A stretch of DNA of 64,000 nt from Eumeta japonica. Taxonomy: Eukaryota > Arthropoda > Insecta > Lepidoptera > Psychidae. The notes under the pieces are model-generated. The model saw nothing but the letters and a program-made list of their open reading frames with translations. It did no database searches and was not told the origin of the DNA. The position numbers and the translations under genes are program-made. The stretch spans positions 124,001 to 188,000 of the forward strand of contig BGZK01000755.1 in assembly GCA_005406025.1 (NCBI GenBank). The letters run 5' to 3'. Within the stretch, counting starts at the first letter, position 1, and each line of letters begins with the position of its first letter. Shown piece by piece: positions 1-12,599 of this stretch.

Positions 1-700
1 GACGTATGAGTTGATATGGAAGTGTCAAAGTCCTGATGTGACAACGGTACTCCAGCCGATTACTCCAAGTGTACTTATAAGGTACAAGACGATGGTCCTT
101 CTCGAAATACTGTTGTGTTCCCCTGACCACCCTAAGATATCTAGAAGTCAGTTTTACCTTACTCTCCAGATGATGGCTTTTCAACACGCCGACACAATGG
201 ATCCTGACACACAGTGTGGCACTATGAGGAATGCTTTTACAAAAGGAAAAGGGACCAATAGAGATTTTTAACGGTAAACACGCAAAGTTATGTTTTTCTA
301 GAGATAGATGGAACAAGGTTAAGCCTATTTCATTCCGAGACATGTTCAAAGAATGATTCAATATCAGACACGAGTTGGTTTCTACAATCCTTAATGCGAA
401 CAACAGAGATGTTAGTGTGGCGAGTATAACGGGAGATATATTGTGGTATAACGGAAGAGACACAAACGGAAAATGCGTCTATGGTACTGTCGTTTACATA
501 ACGACAAATGTTACAGATTTTCAGTAAATCGTTGATGTGTAAAATGAATAAACTTAGGGACTGTACACAGCCTTGGGGGAAGCCGGCATTCATGAGCTTG
601 TAAGTCCAACCGTTAGTCCTGTTCTTGATGCTCCGTTTCATGGCGAAATCACCATTGCTTCTGCAAATTTTCTCGGGAAGCTCATAGGACGGATAATTTG
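1..700 (-). mobile_element. Jockey/CR1-like LINE remnant, reverse transcriptase part
   Basis: The minus strand encodes a decayed reverse transcriptase in several frames. Between about 641 and 330 it reads NAGFPQGCVQS..LFILHINDLL..YVNDST, which corresponds to the family pattern GVPQGSVLSP..LFLLHINDLL..YADDST; the catalytic YADD has become YVND. It continues with VSDIESFFEHVSEWN..LNLV and, after stops and frame changes, QYFEKDHRLVPYKYTWSNRLEYR near 145-60, matching the thumb segment RYFTPEQRLLLYKAQVRPHMEY of such LINEs. The copy is cut by the left edge and is not functional. The family comparison is from memory; the motif order and reading are seen directly. Exact clade (jockey, CR1 or R1) is uncertain. 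Confidence 0.8.
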
Positions 701-2575
701 AAAGAAGAGCATTGTGGCAGACTTATCATACTTAAACAATATGTATGTGTGGTCGTCAAAATATTTAACGTCTTATAAAACTTGTGCAAGATGTTAAAAA
801 AAAAAAAACGAAAAATCCACATATCATCTAAAAGAAATTGAGAAAAAGTCTGCCGAGACAAATACTTTCTTTATGTTTTTCCACTATGGAATACCATTTT
901 CAGCGAAAATCGATTTGTGATCCACGACTTACAAACTTTCGTCGAATGAAAACGGAAGGATTGATAGTGGTTTATAATTATTAAAAATGTTAACTTTTAC
1001 ATATCGAAACATTTATTTTGGAATTATTTTAATTATTCATTTCGTGCAATTATTTATACGTAATACGCTTTCAAACAATATTTATATTTTTGTGTGTTTG
1101 TATATGTATATATGTAAACGTATTTTCTAAAAAGCATCGCTTAATTTTATTAATGCTTTATAAGTTTTTTTTAACTTTAAATTATGTAAACACGCCCTGG
1201 GTCATTTATAGTGTAGCACCGTTCAGTTAAAAACCCACAAGTACCATAATTAAAAAAATAGCCACGTTATAAATTAATTTATGATATCCAAGACTTTCTC
1301 TTATTAATTTCACTTATTAATGCCCTCATTCAATTTGAAGTCTGCGTTCTTATCAAAAACGAGATTAACACAGGCGAAACTTTGAGCGAAAGCTGGTATA
1401 TAAACTTCTCAAAAAATACTATTACTGGTAAACGCCATAACCAACGCCGGTCTTCAGTTCGATGCATTTGCCAAGGTAAGACGCGAGGACTCAAATCTTC
1501 GTACCGGTCATCCAAATCTCTTCTTTCGCTACAAGGTCGATCACAAACTGCCATTCAATTTAAACGAACCGCTGAAACGCGATTGATGGTTAAACGTTTT
1601 CAGCTCGAATGAAGACATGAGGCAGCGTCAATATGGACGAAGGAAAGTTCAAATTTATTTCAAATTTATGACGTGACTGGCAGACGTAATATGATGCAAT
1701 CAATAAGCATTATTGGGATAGGGCACTCTGGCTTATATATTTTGAAAACAGAGAAACAAACTATAGGGCGTAGTCTTTTTTGATAATATATATTTTCAGG
1801 GCAATAGATACATATAAATGTCGTATCCTGTTCGATGAAGAGCTTATTACTAATATTTTTAAACTTTCAAAATTAAATCTTTTAATTATGAATAATGGAT
1901 TATAATATATTTATTATAAACTATTATTATTATTATTAATTAGCATACACTTGCTTAAGAAAAGAAATTAATCCTGCACAGGAGACGCTTCACGAATGAC
2001 AACCTTTTGTAAAATAATCAAAAATACACAATAATGGAAATAAACAAATACTGCTACTAATATTAGCAATCTAGTGCTGTTTACATCTATATAATATTTG
2101 TTTTTAATCCAAGGGTTGTATTATTTCGATATTAATGTAGTGAACAAAAGGATTAGCATCCAAGCTACATGAGAATTGACGGATGAAAAAAACACTACCA
2201 CAATACGTTGTAATTAACATTTATCAACTGTCAACATACGTCAAAGATGTTTTTCTGCATAAATTGTGAAATGTTATTGAATTGTATTTAAAAACATTTT
2301 TGCTCTAAAAAGACACTAAAGAATATAATTGTCTATTGTTTATAGAATCTCTCCATATTTTTGTTGTTTCTTAATAAGGGTAACAAAAACTAAATCTTTT
2401 AAGAAATGTCTTCTTTTTACTATCTGTGGAGATAGCGTGAACCCTTGAAAACGACATAGGCTATTTTTGTTGGTCTGTCTGACTATTGCTTTGTGTTTTT
2501 TTCTAACTAAACACATTAATATTCGTTATTTTATTTTAATTTGTAGGCTGTGTTTATTTGCTCGCACTGTACAGG
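701..2575. other. AT-rich non-coding stretch
   Basis: No gene is supported here. Open frames are short and lack splice-site or family support. The overlapping frames on both strands at 1330-1612 show no recognisable domain. Poly-A/T runs and ordinary AT-rich spacer dominate. Confidence 0.5.
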
Positions 2576-2579
2576 GAGA

Positions 2580-2823
2580 GACAAGATTGAAAGAGTAAGA
2601 TAAGGAGGTAGAGGAGAAGAATAAAGAAAGAGATATGGAGAGATTGAGGGAGAAGGAAAGCGAGAGAAAAAGGAAAGAAAGAAGAATTTGAATTGTGAAT
2701 AGGATTACAATAGGGATTGGTAATAGGATCAGGATTAAATCAAAAATTGATGCGTTAAAAATTTAAAAACGTCGATTTTATGATTTTCTATCCTTGTGAG
2801 CGAAGCCGCAGGCAAAAGCTAGT
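2580..2823 (+). repeat. Purine-rich quasi-hexamer repeat with GCGAAGCCGC tail
   Basis: A run of GAGA/AAGAAG/GGATTA-like purine-rich units (2580-2740) is followed by a short AT-rich spacer and a tail, GTGAGCGAAGCCGCAGGC then AAAAGCTAGT, at about 2795-2823. The tail recurs with small changes at 9518, 12563, 23038 and 39721 on the plus strand, and in reverse at 14828, 37638 and 60582. The tail resembles the 3' end of common lepidopteran interspersed repeats (from memory). The body is degenerate rather than a clean microsatellite. Confidence 0.6.
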
Positions 2824-3128
2824 CAATACTTATTCTATAAAGGTGAGATTAGTTTGTATTTATGATCGTGCTAATTTCGGGATTTATGAAATTTATGCTA
2901 ATATTCATTTATTTATTTTTTGAATTAGATTAGCATTTTATTGAGGAAGGTATTTATTTATTTTGTTTTTTTTTAATTGCTTTACAGTATTTAGTTAATG
3001 AGATGTACTTGGTTATGTACTCATCGTGTGTATGATACAAGCAAATATGATTCAAATTTAACGCGCATGAAGCAAAGAGCCACATCAGTGTATAAATATA
3101 AATGATAAATACAGTCGTTTAGACAATA

Positions 3129-3133
<5 letters not shown>

Positions 3134-3178
<45 letters not shown>
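3134..3178. repeat. (AT)n microsatellite
   Basis: About 22 uninterrupted AT dinucleotides, seen directly. It makes the lysine- and isoleucine-rich or Tyr-Ile frames on either strand meaningless as coding sequence. Confidence 0.95.
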
Positions 3179-3184
<6 letters not shown>

Positions 3185-3399
3185 TTCTGTTATATATACA
3201 TACACGATACTAAACAACAACAAAAAAGCGTCAGCTTTAAAGATTTTTTGTGCTACATCACTGAGAGCAGGTTTGAAGTTGTAACCTAGAACAACAAAAC
3301 TTTCACTCGAGGCTAGATATACTTTCCCGTATCTACCTCGGTGGAGCACCTGCCGTATTTGGAACACTAAAATACTTCCTACACAGCAGCATACGGCTA

Positions 3400-3495
3400 T
3401 GAAAAGCTTGTCGCGCCGGGCGGCGAGTGTGGGTGCCTGCGGCCGTGCGGCGTGCACTTGCCGCGCGAGGCCGGAGGGCGGGCCGGGCGACCTTT
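3400..3495. other. GC-rich island sharing a 21-bp block with 17.5 kb
   Basis: A sharply GC-rich, CpG-dense patch in AT-rich surroundings. Positions 3447-3467 are identical to 17488-17508 and contain GTGCACTTG flanked by GCGGC and CCGCG. A minus-strand frame is open through it, but I found no convincing splice sites or domain. It could be a regulatory island or part of a GC-rich repeat. Confidence 0.4.
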
Positions 3496-4544
3496 AGCCG
3501 TAACTAGTCCAATAGCGAGTTGATGCAACTACTGCAAATACCACCTGTGCAGGTGCATTTATTTAAACGCCGAATACCGTAGTTACAGCATCAAAGGTAA
3601 AGTAGTATTTCAGAATAGGAAAATTGTTAACACGTCACAATTATATAAAACAACAAGTCTATTTAATGTAAAGATTGTTTGGAAAAAGGTTTTTTTTTAT
3701 GATATATAATGGCACCGGTTTCTTAATTTCTAGGAAAATCATACATACAATGTTAATTTATCTATCTGTACTTGAGTACATTACCTAATTCAAATCGATA
3801 ATTTTTTTTACATCGTGAAAAATTAAGTGCGGTTCACTATTACCTTGTCTGCACTAATATGCGTTTTTTTTAAATAACTAAGATTTTTAAAAACATGAAT
3901 AATCTAGTTGAATCGTATACAACAAAAAACGTTGAGGATAAGAATAAGTTGCGGAGGTAGGAATGTTTGTGTAAATGACCCGGAAAAAACGCATTTTATA
4001 ATGCCATTGATCTATAAAAAACATGTTGGTATTTTAATTTTTTTTGCTCAGACTCATTAAATGGCGTGGTAGAATCTTAATATAAAAAATAAAGTATAAT
4101 TTCGCATAAAAAGCCTTACAAGTAAAATTTATTATACTAAAAGTAATATTTCTCCTTTTCACGGCTTGTGATAAATAAAGAAATGTTGTTTGTAACTTTC
4201 TAAACTATATGCAATATTACTTCGTACTGGATATTACTAATATATCAGTTATTGACAATTTACCAGATTATGCACCGCGGTACAATTTCGAATGCTTCTT
4301 GATATGTTTAAATCGTGTTTAAATGTTTAAACGCGTCTTTGTTAAATGTTATTTTTATAGTTATTATATCCGAAGATTAAAAAAAAAAAAACAAAATGAG
4401 AATACATGCTTGGATGCTTAATCACAGTACACTATTTCAAAATGCTATAAAACTCGCTCTCAATGTACTCGAGAGCGGATCGGGAACCGCTGTCAAATCT
4501 TCCGTGTTCTACGTAAAACTACCAGGACAGCAGGCGATACTCAC

Positions 4545-4734
4545 GTGCGACGTAGATAGCGATGGCGGCGAGCAGCAGCAGCACCAGCAGCGTGGCCAGC
4601 GCGGCGCAGCAGCCGCGCCAGGGCCGGCTCAGCTTGCGGCGTGTGAACCGGATGTCGCTGCCCACCGACATCGTGGACTCCGGTGGCCGCGGGCGGGGCC
4701 GCCGCGCGCCGTTGCCCGCCCAGCCGTACCCCAA
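4545..4734 (-). CDS. Internal exon of an unidentified type II membrane protein
   Basis: The exon is bounded on the minus strand by a pyrimidine-rich acceptor (CTCGTTTCAG, intron side 4735-4744) and a consensus donor GTGAGT at 4544-4539. Its 190 bp read through as LGYGWAGNGARR..ESTMSVGSDIRFTRRKLSRPWRGCC followed by the hydrophobic segment ALATLLVLLLLAAIAIYVA. This is 63 codons plus one base, so it splices out in phase 1. Arg/Lys-rich residues immediately before a 19-20 residue hydrophobic stretch, with no signal-peptide cleavage site, suggest N-in, C-out topology. GC content and codon use are far above the flanks, as expected for an exon here. Downstream exons should lie to the left and upstream ones to the right, but I could not recognise them. 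Families starting this way include M13 peptidases, membrane serine proteases, teneurins and transmembrane collagens; nothing chooses among them. Confidence 0.65.
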
Positions 4735-4744
4735 CTGAAACGAG

Positions 4745-5275
4745 AGCTTTGATGAAAAATCTTGATACTTTTTAAAGTTTTCACGTGATCAAAAAGTTAA
4801 GCTGGCTACTGTCCATGAATTTGTGAAACATATGTACATATAAAGTTCGTTTTTATTTTTGAATATAAATGGACAAGTTAATCTTAAATAAACGGATCTT
4901 AAGAGTATGTCTTTTAATTGAAGATTTAAACTCTAATATTAATCTTATTTATTACATTGATTTCGTTTCTTAATACAATGTGTGCTGGCTTTATTTACCG
5001 ACAGTATGGATAGGTAAATTTAAATATAAATCGACGTATTTTCTTTCCTACGTACGGCTGTACGAATACAAACAGTCAAAGATATGGAAATACGTCTAAG
5101 AAACGGGCAAGTAAGTCTATTTATTACTCAAGAGTTCAGGAAAAAAACAAACCGGACCCGTTCCAGTTTACCAACCGGCGGACGACACTGACGACATTGC
5201 ATCTCTTTCGAATGTCACACACTTAAGTAGTGCAATTTCCATCGCGTAAAGCATAAATGAATATCTAAACGTGAC
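4745..5275. other. Non-coding spacer or intron
   Basis: AT-rich sequence directly upstream of the membrane-protein exon, most likely its 5' intron on the minus strand. No further exon or repeat family is recognised. Confidence 0.5.
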
Positions 5276-5279
5276 AAAT

Positions 5280-5420
5280 CAGTTGCACCGCAGCTGGCTA
5301 ATTAGCTGACAATAGTCTAATTTAGGCAAGAGCTCTCGACGATCGGTACGCCGCACGTCCGCCCCCCGCCGCCCGCGCGATGACTCAGCGTCGTCGAGAC
5401 CCATCCACGCGACTGATAAT
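5280..5420. promoter_or_regulatory. Possible regulatory island
   Basis: A compact GC-rich segment carries the palindromic AP-1/CNC-like site TGACTCAGC (about 5381-5389). Beside it lies an AT-rich homeodomain-type site, GCTAATTAGC (about 5298-5307), and an E-box-like CAGCTG (about 5290). The clustering of sites is seen; regulatory function is inference. Confidence 0.25.
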
Positions 5421-5429
5421 GATGCAAAT

Positions 5430-8400
5430 TGCAATTTTGCTATAGCTACCTAATACTTTCAAAATCGTTTCGCAAAATGTTGTTAAGTGCATTTTTTTTT
5501 CTATCTATACCTGTTTCTATAGCAAGACTATGATGATCTATTTTTTTATCTCTTCATATTTTTTTTTACAGCAAAAAATAATTTCGTTGATCCGTTTTTC
5601 CATATAAATTCACATTTCAACAACATGTTTTTAATGCTATGTTTTGTCCTATCTATTCATACATTTACAAAAAGAAACAAATTTTCATAGTGTATTCTTC
5701 TGTATCTATTTATTTTTACAGAAAAAAAATTAATTTTTGTTAATAAATTTTTCACTACCTATACATATTTCAAATTATTTTTTTAATTTATCCATCCACG
5801 TATATTGATAAATCTACAATAAATTTAATTTATGTTTTACAGACAAATTACTTCTGCATGTTTCAAAATGAGTAAGCGACTCATAAAAAGCTAAGTATAA
5901 TTTAGACAGTTTGCAAAACGGCCGATTTAAAAATGCTGCGGATCGAATGCGAGTCTTGTTGTGCAATGCAGTCGATCTCGTAGCCATTTTGTTGAGTGAC
6001 AAAAAGTGCCGATTTGTATAAAAGGACTTTCAATTCTCGCCGTATTACATTGAATGACTATAAGTATAATGGACGCGACATGAGCTCAGAGGGAAAATCG
6101 AAAAAAAAACAAGACGAATTTTGCGTTACTGTCACCGAATATTGTTTTTCGAAAACTTTTAGGTACGCAAGATATTTATAACAATTATTCCATTAGGTAC
6201 ATGTAATTGAATAAATGAACTACGACGTACAAAACAAGCCCTGCAAAAGTTTTTGGTCAGTTTTCATATTGTGTACCATAAAATATAAAGAACTTTTATA
6301 TCTGCTACAGCCGAAATTCTCTTACAAACTATTTCGCGTAGAAATAGCCAATCAATCAACAATTACCATGTAATTTTAAAAATAAAATTCGGATTTCAAG
6401 GATAGCAAGGATAAGGAACAGGATTCGAGAAATAAGACAGGAAACGATATTTCCTTATTAATCCATCGAGTGGATGTTAAATCAAATCTTGTAAAAGTAC
6501 GATATGACGCTGACTTTACTGTTTTTTTTTTATTTAATTGATTAATTATTTACTCGTTTATTTAGACTTACATGTTTCGATATCTATTAATGACCTTTAA
6601 TAAAATTCCCTATTATAAAATTGATATCATTTGACAAATTAATTTTTGAACAAAAAAAAATTATGTATTTCACACAATACAATTATAAATTCCCATAAGT
6701 TTGGCATCATATGACTACGGAATATCTTTTAAGAGTTTACAATGAATTGAAATTACAGTCGATTTAGACTTAGTCAGACCAGTTTTCTTGGGGGGAAGGG
6801 TGTCAGTCCTGGTTTATAAAAACGCTTGACTTTTATTTAGTGATTATATTTTATTAATAATGTCTTATACATTAAATATCCCCCTCCCAAATACGCCCCA
6901 GCAGTAGGTAATTATGACAAAAATCCTCGCTCATCTGAATTTCGTCATAAATTGATGTATATGTATCTACATGTATATGATTTTGTCGAATAATCCATAT
7001 CAAATATGTGTTTAGGTCAGTTTTTGTTATTAAAACTGTAGTACTTGAACGTGCTCGAGTTCAACTTGCGGTTCTGTGATTCCGACTGTACGATATCCGA
7101 TGATTACAAACTCAATGCTCATATATCAATAAATAATTAATATGAACAGAAAATAAATATCAATAGATGTGAACCTTGAGTTTTGCGTAGTTAAAAATAC
7201 ATGACGAACACCATCCAAACTGATTAAGTCATAGTGTATTGGTGAATCCATTTACGTTTGTCGAGCAAAGTAACTATTTTAAGCGACGGCTTGAGGTTAT
7301 CGCCAATTCGTGATCACGTACGAAACAAAAGCCTATATACGGCAACAGTTAAAGCGATCGATGGTTTGTTCTGGAAGGCGTTACAAAGACAACAAAGGAA
7401 CGCACGTCACAGGTCCGCGCGCACGGCTTTCAGAACGGGGACAATAACCATTACTTTCGGTTTCATCCGCAGTGTGTCGCTCTCCGCGATCGTTGCTGAC
7501 TTAAATATGAACTACAAAACAGTTTAAACGAATTTATAATATTTTCTCTACAGCGTAACATTACCTTTGTATATTATTTTAGGGTTGCCATCGTTAAATT
7601 AATATCATTAATGGAAACTCGTAGCATAGTCCATATTTTGATTTTAGGGTCAAACTCCACTGTGACCTAGATTTCAAATGTATATAGTTTATTGTAAATT
7701 GTATTGTTTTGATAAAAATAAAACTTTAACTAAATCCGTACGTCCAAACATTGTTTTTGTCTATTAGCAACGCAATTAGCAGGACTTACACGTAATGGTA
7801 CTTTGTTGCAGGATTAATACTATCTTCTTCTGTTTTGAATCCTTTTAAAGAAGAAGAAACTTTTATGTCAATATAAAAAAAAATCATATTTGAAAATGAA
7901 AGAAATCAAGTCATTAGACTAAATTATTGACAAAATAAACACTGTACAGACTATTTACACTTAAGTCGTCTTAAGTAAGTTAATCAGTCGGCGTACAGGC
8001 ATTTAATTTTCAATTTTCACTGATTAAATTATTTATTTCCTATTAATGAATCCGAATGGAAGGAATTTTAGTTCATCTTAATCTGTTTATATGATTAATT
8101 TGAACATATCCACAATAGGTAAAATAATATAATATTTTGTAATATTTTTTGGGATTATTTTAAACAATCATTCGTTCTTAAACAACGGAATATCCACCAT
8201 CCATTGAGAAACTAAAGTAAGTTCTTGATTATATATATATGTAATCAACAACTTACTTAGATATATATATATATATCTACACTAATCTCTGGAAGTGCTA
8301 AACCGATTCAAATTTTCTTTTTACTATCCGAAATCTACACTCTAAGTAATACGGGCTACCCTTAATTATCATTTTTTTTTCTCATTATTTCTTATATTAT

Positions 8401-9220
8401 CATCTCAAGTTTTATAACTGACTGTTCAGAAACACCAGCATTCTGTGGTTAACAAACATGCATCTTCACATCCGTCCATTCATCGCATCATTCATCAAAT
8501 TCATCCACACGCATCACACTGGTATTCAGTGTGATGTGGTAGATAATTTTATGTTTCATAGTTACGAGGTCCTAGACATACATACATACTGACATACCTT
8601 ACTATATACTTACGTCAACAGTACCGTAATTATTGCACCTACGTGAGTGGACGACGCAATCGTGAGCGCAACACTACTATTATTCTGCTGTAAGATTAAA
8701 ACTCAGCGAATTGAACGTTTTCGGAAAATTCATCATCGGTCATTGTCGAAAGCGACAGAGCGCGCGGGCGCATCCGGAGAGCGGACGGCACTTCGCACGT
8801 TTGCGATCAGGCACTTAGTTAAGTTGATGTATTGAAGAGATTATTTAAATTTATTTTAGAGACATTTTATTGATTTAAATTAATTTAAATAATTCTTGTA
8901 CATTACATGAGAAATACTTTTTTCAAATTCTAGCTAAATTTGCCCTTTCAGATTGTTTTGACTCCTGAGATTTAGTCCATATACAAAACTGAACTCAATT
9001 CAGCAAAAAAATAAATAAAATTTTCGGTAATTATTACGCTTGACCAAAAAGTTATGCCAATTGTATCTATTTTTTTCTAATAATGACCCCAAAAGAAAGT
9101 TCGTTCCTATTTTGTACGGCTTATGATTTCCTCACATTTTATAAATAGAAATTAAAAGTAGTTTTTATTTTATTTTGCCGTCACATTTATCTGTTTGCTT
9201 TGCTCTTGAAGAGCGATAAA
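5430..9220. other. AT-rich non-coding region
   Basis: No supported gene. It contains a short degenerate purine-rich block (about 6385-6440) like the quasi-hexamer repeats, AT runs near 8230-8277, and a run of TCATCCA-like units (8455-8515) ending in a small hairpin (8513-8535, 9-bp arms ATCACACTG/CAGTGTGAT). The slightly GC-rich frame at 7258-7527 shows no domain. Confidence 0.45.
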
Positions 9221-9224
9221 GATA

Positions 9225-9339
9225 TAAGCGTAAATGTTGAGAGGAGGGAAGTAAGATTTATGAAGAAAAAAAAAGATGACGTAAAAGAAGAGTTAGGGTA
9301 AGGATAAGGGCGAGGAGTAAGCGCGAGAAGGAAGGAGGA

Positions 9340-9387
<48 letters not shown>

Positions 9388-9545
9388 AGATAGTGAGCGA
9401 ATGGGAAAGGGGGAAAACAAAAATCGGCAACAGAATCATAATCGATGGTTATGGGACCACGATCAGAGCGAAGTTTATATAAAAATGCAAAGCATCACTA
9501 AGATTCTCTATCTATGGAGGCGGAGTCGTGGGCAAACGCTGACGA
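9225..9545 (+). repeat. Purine-rich repeat with (GA)n core and tail
   Basis: A GAGGAG/AAGAAG/GGATAAGGGCG-type body leads into (GA)n at 9343-9385, then AATCGGCAACAGAATC and ATCGATGG units, and ends with GGAGGCGGAGTCGTGGGCAA at about 9519, a diverged form of the shared tail. The minus-strand serine/leucine-rich frame here is an artefact of the GA tract. Confidence 0.55.
9343..9385. repeat. (GA)n microsatellite
   Basis: About 20 GA units, seen directly, embedded in the purine-rich repeat. GA tracts of this kind can bind GAGA factor in flies, but here the setting is a repeat. Confidence 0.9.
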
Positions 9546-10879
9546 TTTCTATATTGTAATATTATGTATAATACTTATACGTAAACTTTCAATGACAAAC
9601 AATATATACCTCCCACCATTCTTGTGAAACAAATTATACTATCATAACAATAAAAATTGTTTGTTTCTTTAAAGTTCAGCAAATTGGCATAGATTATGTA
9701 AATTAAGATTAACGAAATATCTTTATCAATTAATCTTTACTGAGTAAATAAACCTTACCGAATAAGATTATTTTTCGCCACAGGTAATCAAGTCTCTAGT
9801 GGGTTACGAGAATATTGCTCGATTTTTATGAACCTTCTTTGTTTTGTTTGTCATAAAAATACTTCTGTATGGGAACATTTTTGTGTCAAAGTTTTATCAC
9901 CCCCCCCCTTTAGGTATGTCCTCTCACAATCTATTTATTGAAGTGAAAGCTTCTTTAAGTGCTTTAGGCGATTTTTGTATGGGTGAATTCTTTGAATTCG
10001 CTTGGCCCATATGCGAATGGCCGCACGTGCGCCACAGTATGTATATATACCGACAGTCCACATACCTATATATAACACATACCTACTGGAGCGCGTACAG
10101 CGGCCCGTCTACGCATATACGCGTGTATACAAACGTATTGTATACACGCTATTGTTAATGATTTTCATTCACAAATAATGAAATTTTAAATTTCGCCACC
10201 ACAATCAATTTGGAAATCCAAAAAAAAACCAAAGTCAGTTCACAGTTTTTAATTTTCTTAGCAGTCTTGATGACAAATTTTTAAATGGATGTCGTTGAGC
10301 TGAAAAGCTCTAACCCACATATGATTATTTGTGAGTTGGATGTTTTCAGCTTAACTCCTTCCAATCTTTTTCGAATAGAAGGGTTTATAAGAAGCGCTAT
10401 ACGCTCGCGTGTGGAGGGTCGGGCACTTAACTCTCATCAATGTGGCGACAACGGCTTGATTTACTCTCAGCTGTCAGAAACGAGTATTCTTTTTTAATTT
10501 GATTTAAGTTAGGAAAACTCGTTGGTATATTTTTGATTCGAACGCAACGCTCTGCTATTCGACAGTGCGAACATTGTTTATTATTAAATAAGCATAGTGT
10601 TGCGTATGCTAAAATTTATTCTAAAATGCGACATCTTTTTAAGATTACTCCAGAGAATAAAATTCAATTTTCTTCAATGCACAGACACGTAAATGAAAAT
10701 CGAATTGAATTCTCAGGGTTAATATTTCTGTAGTAGTTAAAATTACTTAACAAATATTAACTCGGCCTACGTCACCACCGCGTCGTACCACACAAAACGA
10801 CCAACATTCATTAAACAGCTCCGCTACTAACAGATAGCGATCTGTAATTATGGCAATGATATGACTGGAACTTTTGCGC

Positions 10880-11110
10880 GTTGACGTTACCGCGTCCATT
10901 GTAGAGGTCGCCGCGACGCGATGGATCAGCGGTTCGCGCGGCCCGCGCCGGCGCGTTAGCGGCTCGTTACGTGGCCGAAGGTGGCGAAACGGTTTCTTTA
11001 TCGATAACAACATTCGCCTATTATGTCAAATGGCAGGCGCCGGGCGGCGCGCGGCCGGGTTGCGCCAACGGTCCGGCGCGGCGCGGCCGACTGCAACGCT
11101 ATTGCATGTA
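10880..11110. other. CpG-rich island
   Basis: GC-rich block, with GCGCG and CGGCGCGCGGCC stretches, open in several frames on both strands. No splice-flanked exon or recognisable protein segment could be fixed. Possible promoter-proximal or regulatory island, or an unrecognised exon. Confidence 0.35.
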
Positions 11111-11404
11111 ATTGAATGTCGGCGTCGATGTTGAAGTTGCCGCAAAACACACCTCTGCTCTGTGTCGGCTATTCAGCTGGTAAGCTACCGCGAAGCTCGG
11201 ACGAGATGATAATAGTGCTCCGTTCACGATCGAAGCATTGACTGCGCTGCTTCAGCGGAGTGGAAAATATCGAACAAACTTAGTAGCTTTTTATTTTTGT
11301 AAATGTATGAAATTAAAATGTTACTGTACAAACGCAGGCAGCGGTCACCGTTTCCGAGTTAAAGCTGTTAAATATAAAAAAAATCTTATGTTGTTATGAA
11401 TATC

Positions 11405-12010
11405 ATAATGTACTCATATATAAAAGAGTAAACTGACCGACTGATATATCAACGCACAGCCCAAACTATTAGGTCTGGAGATTTGAAATTTTGTACAAAG
11501 ATACTTGTTATAAGGTAGGGGAGTATTAGGAAAGAATTTAGAAATTCAACTCCTAAGGGAGTGAAAAAGGTGAAATACTCTTGTATGGAAAATTGAAACT
11601 ATCGATGCTACAGACGTAAATTTAACCTTTTAATTAATTATAGAAATAAAGGAAAACACATATACACTTTTTTTTTTTTCACCCCGGTAGGAGTAAAGAA
11701 GGTGATGAAATGTTATATGGAAAATCTCTATCACTGAAGCTGTTTGTATCAAAATTTATGTTTAAGCTAAGCATTACTAATAAAAATAAGGACATCCATC
11801 TTTCTTAAAAGTAACCTTAAAAAGGATGAAATAAGGATTGAATTTTTCATATAAAAAAACGAAGCCGTTCAAGTTATGTATTAATAACAAAACTTATATG
11901 TTTTAGCTGCTTGTTACAAATGAAACGACACAAATCATTATCGGGAAAGTAGCTTTAAAGAGTGAAATAAGAGATGACATATTTATGGAAAATCGAAACC
12001 GTTGTTTGTA
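11405..12010 (+). repeat. Interspersed repeat with four ~133-bp reiterations
   Basis: A repeat opens with GTAAACTGACCGACTGATATATCAACGCACAGCCCAAACTATTAGGTCTGGAGA. This resembles a common lepidopteran repeat of the type 'atatcaacgcacagcccaaaccgctggg' (from memory). It then shows four imperfect units of the form AGGAGTGAAA.AAGGTGAAAT..TATGGAAAATC. The TATGGAAAA landmark falls at about 11583, 11715, 11848 and 11983, giving spacing of 132-135 bp. Units are strongly diverged, so the expansion is old. Confidence 0.65.
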
Positions 12011-12239
12011 TTTTTTTCGGTTTTTTTTGCGTGCTTTTATTCGGTTACTATTCATAGTAATAATCATAGTTAGTTTCAACTAATCATAAGTTATTCGTGC
12101 CATCGAGAAGCGTTCGAAAAAAACTTTTCTAGTTCTCTAACACTAAATACTCTAAAAATACTTTAATTCATAGAAAGCTGCGCTATCCCAGAGTGATACA
12201 GCTCATATTTTATTAAGACACTACTAGCATTTACTACAT

Positions 12240-12597
12240 CTTTGTCCAAATTAGAACCGTAATCGGTAACAGAATCGAAATTGTACACAGGGCGAAGAAT
12301 AAAATTGAAAGTTGATACCGAGATTGAAATCGAGAATGAGACCAAGGTCAAAATCGAGTGTGCTATCAAAATAATTAAAATCAAGAGCGCGACCGGAATC
12401 GGAATGGGAAGCAGTAACGAGATCAAGCGTAAAGCGGGACCGGGATCGAGAATCAAATCGGAATTTCCTTAGATCAAGACCGGGATCACGATCGAGAACG
12501 CCAAAGCGATAGGGATTTGATTTCGGGATGGGGAGATAGGAACGAACTCATTTTACATGTACGCGGGCGGAGTCTCGAGCAAAAGCAACTCATACAT
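12240..12597 (+). repeat. Quasi-hexamer GAATCG-like repeat with tail
   Basis: The body is a run of six-base-like units such as GAATCG, GAGATT, GAAATC, GAGAAT, GAGACC, AAGGTC and GGGACC. It ends in TACGCGGGCGGAGTCTCG followed by AGCAAAAGC (about 12560-12588). The open frame across it (12281-12472, plus) gives only Lys/Ile/Glu low-complexity sequence and is not a gene. Confidence 0.65.
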
Positions 12598-12599
12598 AA

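Noticed and set aside
3119..3457. 112-codon minus frame
   Set aside because: Its end is a translated (AT)n tract and the rest has no domain or splice support.
9187..9420. Minus-strand Ser/Leu-rich frame
   Set aside because: Translation of the GA microsatellite and purine-rich repeat.
12281..12472. Open frames across quasi-hexamer repeats (also 35624-35872, 39387-39716, 60650-60910)
   Set aside because: Low-complexity products of a six-base quasi-periodic repeat that rarely forms stop codons; open on both strands.
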